From: Clostridia bacterium
GTDB taxonomy: Bacteria > Bacillota > Clostridia > Oscillospirales > Acutalibacteraceae
Reading direction: 5' to 3'
DNA: 7,145 nucleotides
Assembly (NCBI GenBank): GCA_017442445.1
Contig: JAFRZS010000185.1
Span: 1-7,145, forward strand
A model generated the notes under the pieces. It searched no databases, was not told the origin of the DNA, and worked only from the letters and a program-made list of their open reading frames with translations. Both the position numbers and the translations under genes were made by a program. Of this stretch, positions 5,252 through 7,145 are shown in pieces (the first letter of the stretch is position 1; every line of letters starts with the position of its first letter).

Positions 5252-6052
5252 TTAATACAGATGATCGTATTTTGAAAGAAGTCTTTCAAAGTTAAGATGG
5301 AATATTTTTTCCAGCTCTTCTTCGCTCAACGGTAATTTTCTGAGCATTATGATTTCGTCCTCAGGTAACCACATGGGATAGTCAGTGCCGAAGAAAACAT
5401 TATCTATACCGAAAGCGTATATCAATTCAAGCACCTTTTCGGGAGATAATGAATATTGACTGCTACAGGTATCAACATATACATTCTTGTGACCGGCAAG
5501 GATTTTTGCCCCGTCGTCCCATTCTGACCAGCCGCCGAAATGCGCGGCGATTACATCAAGGTTCGGAAATTTATCAAGGACATTTTTTAAACGGTAAGGC
5601 TTTGAAAAATCTGTTCGGTGATCTCCTGTATGAAAAAGTATCGGCATTTTGCCCTCGGCTGCCTTATAAATTCTGAGAGCCTTCGGGTCATCAATGTTGA
5701 ACTCCTGAAAATCGGGGTGAAGCTTTATTCCTCTCAGACCGAGTTTTATCGCTTCATCAATCTGCTCCTCAATTCTGTCGCTGTCAGGATGAAGTGCGGC
5801 AAAGCCTATAAATCTGTCTTTGTGTTTTTGTACTTCATCAGCGATAAAGCTGTTGATTGAGTCAACCTGCTTTTCGGTTGTTGCAACGGAGCATACAAGG
5901 AATTTATCAATTCCGGCATCTGTGCCGTATTTGAGCAAGGTAGAAGATTTACCGTCAAGATTCATCGGTATGTTATAGAATTTACCGATATTGACCGAAG
6001 CTTTTTCGGCTATCTTGTCGGGAAAGATATGAGTATGTGCATCAATAATCAT
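5252..6052 (-). CDS. Metal-dependent amidohydrolase (Amidohydro_2-like TIM barrel)
   Basis: A 266-residue putative hydrolase of unknown substrate, of the amidohydrolase family that includes decarboxylases related to ACMSD. It starts MIIDAHTHIFP, the usual beginning of this family. Counting from this ATG, likely metal ligands are H6 and H8 (HTH), H141 (FHTGDH), H171 (AHFGG) and D224 (GTDYPMW). GIKLHPDFQ (108-116) is another family motif. It should be cytoplasmic. I chose the ATG at 6052 over the GTG at 6061 (three residues longer) because GGTGAT just upstream matches the ribosome-binding sequence. The promoter -10 at 6070-6075 also predicts an mRNA start near 6063, almost on top of the GTG. 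The gene is transcribed alone. Its neighbours do not reveal a substrate. Confidence 0.88.
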   Translation of the reverse strand: MIIDAHTHIFPDKIAEKASVNIGKFYNIPMNLDGKSSTLLKYGTDAGIDKFLVCSVATTEKQVDSINSFIADEVQKHKDRFIGFAALHPDSDRIEEQIDEAIKLGLRGIKLHPDFQEFNIDDPKALRIYKAAEGKMPILFHTGDHRTDFSKPYRLKNVLDKFPNLDVIAAHFGGWSEWDDGAKILAGHKNVYVDTCSSQYSLSPEKVLELIYAFGIDNVFFGTDYPMWLPEDEIIMLRKLPLSEEELEKIFHLNFERLLSKYDHLY

Positions 6053-6069
6053 TTTTATCACCGGATAGT

Positions 6070-6098
6070 ATTATAACTCTGGGATAAAAAAATTTCAA
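6070..6098 (-). promoter_or_regulatory. Promoter of the amidohydrolase gene
   Basis: On the - strand TTGAAA (complement of 6093-6098) and a perfect TATAAT (complement of 6070-6075) are 17 bp apart. Transcription would start near 6063, only about 11 nt before the ATG at 6052. The same AT-rich block offers imperfect -10 boxes on the + strand (TATTAT 6069-6074, TATAAC 6072-6077) for the lipoprotein gene, but without a convincing -35. Confidence 0.7.
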
Positions 6099-6119
6099 TG
6101 TGGAAAAAGGATAAAATTT

Positions 6120-7145
6120 ATGTCTAAAAAGATAATCGCTTTGACAATTTTAATAGCGGTTTTCATGTCTTTGATAGGTTGCTCCTATGAAGGCATACTT
6201 GAGTATTCCGTATCAACTGAAAATACGGAGATTATCACTCCGGAAAGCAAAGATGTATCTGTACACACAACGAGTGAAATCAATGCGGAGAAAATTGCAC
6301 AGGACGGATTTTTGTCCTTGTGGTTTGATAAAAAATCCTGTTCTGTTTATGTTGAAGATACATCAATGAATAATAAGTGGTATTCCTTGCCGAATAATGT
6401 CGAGAGAGAAAACGGCAAAGATGCCGCAGTAGTCAACCTTAAGGTTGTTGACAAAGATAAAGTATATAAGCTGAATTCACAAGACAGCAGTACAACTGAT
6501 TACAAAAAAACAAAAGACGGCATTACGGTTGGATACCGTATGAAAGCCGATAAAACAGAATATAAGATAACACTTACATATAAATTGGAAGATGGCTCAC
6601 TTATAGTAGAAGCGGATAATGAAAGACTTTCGGGTGATGCTGTAATAGAGAGCATGGACATTTTGTCCTACATGGGCGCAACCGTAAATGCTAAAGAAGG
6701 AGATTACATGATTCTTCCCGACGGTTGCGGTGCGGTAGTTGATACATGGAATTATTCTTCTGAAATATCGTCGTTATCATTTGCGGTTTATGGGAATGAC
6801 AGTACAGTTGAAGCGACAAAAAGCGAGTATTCATCAATCGCAGGTGTTTATGGCGCAAAAGAAGGCGCAAAGGCTTTTGGTGCTGTTATTACAAAAGGAG
6901 ATGCGATATCCACAATAAAATTTGATAAGGCAACCGATAAAAATAAATACAATACGGTTTATCCCGAATTTGCAATAACACCGACATTGAGAACACAGGA
7001 TAAAGTATATCTCAGTGAAAATTCATATGATGACAGCATCAGAATAGTTTACAGATTTTTGTCAGGTAATATTGCGGATTATTCGGGTGTAGCTACAGCT
7101 TGTCGTGAGGTGTTAATAAGAGAAGGTTTTCTTTCGTCAGCCGCA
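6120..7145 (+). CDS. DUF5696-like lipoprotein, N-terminal part (runs off the window)
   Basis: An open frame of 342 codons without a stop, continuing past the window end, so the protein is partial. Residues 1-21 are a lipoprotein signal: MSKK, a hydrophobic core, and the lipobox LIGC (18-21) with C21 as the lipidated cysteine. The mature protein should sit on the outer face of the membrane. After a Ser/Thr/Glu-rich spacer (about 28-56), a beta-rich region begins with GFLSLWFDKKSCSVYVED. The motifs YMILPDGCGAVVD (196-208), VYGAKEGAKAFGAVITKGDA (243-262) and the YNTVYP (277-282) / YRFLSGNIADYSGVA (311-325) region fit my recollection of DUF5696 proteins, which are often encoded near ABC transporters. 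AAAGGA (6106-6111) lies 8 nt before the ATG. Function unknown. A role in extracellular carbohydrate binding or processing is only a guess. Confidence 0.82.
   Translation, partial: MSKKIIALTILIAVFMSLIGCSYEGILEYSVSTENTEIITPESKDVSVHTTSEINAEKIAQDGFLSLWFDKKSCSVYVEDTSMNNKWYSLPNNVERENGKDAAVVNLKVVDKDKVYKLNSQDSSTTDYKKTKDGITVGYRMKADKTEYKITLTYKLEDGSLIVEADNERLSGDAVIESMDILSYMGATVNAKEGDYMILPDGCGAVVDTWNYSSEISSLSFAVYGNDSTVEATKSEYSSIAGVYGAKEGAKAFGAVITKGDAISTIKFDKATDKNKYNTVYPEFAITPTLRTQDKVYLSENSYDDSIRIVYRFLSGNIADYSGVATACREVLIREGFLSSAA

Overview
The window looks like chromosomal DNA from a low-to-moderate GC Gram-positive anaerobe of the class Clostridia, probably a gut Oscillospirales/Ruminococcaceae-type bacterium. 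This rests on the AT-rich intergenic DNA, strong AGGAGG-type ribosome binding sites, near-consensus sigma-A promoters, a sortase-type cell-wall sorting signal, a Gram-positive style lipoprotein, and two families (DUF4474 and DUF5696) that I know mainly from Firmicutes. The taxonomic call is inference from content, not from a marker gene search.

Left part (1-2761), all on the + strand: a tRNA threonylcarbamoyladenosine dehydratase (tcdA), then two separately promoted cell-envelope genes. The first encodes a single-pass membrane protein with a glutamate-rich stalk, a Thr/Lys/Pro linker and a C-terminal DUF4474-like domain. The second encodes a small secreted protein with a VPETG sorting signal, followed by a strong intrinsic terminator.

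Middle (2762-3109): about 350 bp without a credible gene. Nearly all of it is a 312-bp element with matching inverted ends (2800-2840 and 3073-3111) and several internal hairpins. It resembles a non-autonomous MITE-like element, and its right end runs into the stop codon of the neighbouring citrate synthase gene. This is the most unusual structure in the window.

Right part (3110-7145): citrate synthase (-), diverging from a cytoplasmic cyclophilin-type peptidyl-prolyl isomerase (+). The isomerase converges on a TIM-barrel amidohydrolase (-) across a shared hairpin, and the amidohydrolase diverges from a DUF5696-like lipoprotein (+) that runs off the window end. 

The genes look mostly monocistronic, each with its own promoter, and do not form an obvious pathway. 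Housekeeping functions (tRNA modification, citrate synthesis, protein folding) are interspersed with surface proteins of unknown role. I found no RNA genes, CRISPR array, phage genes or transposase.
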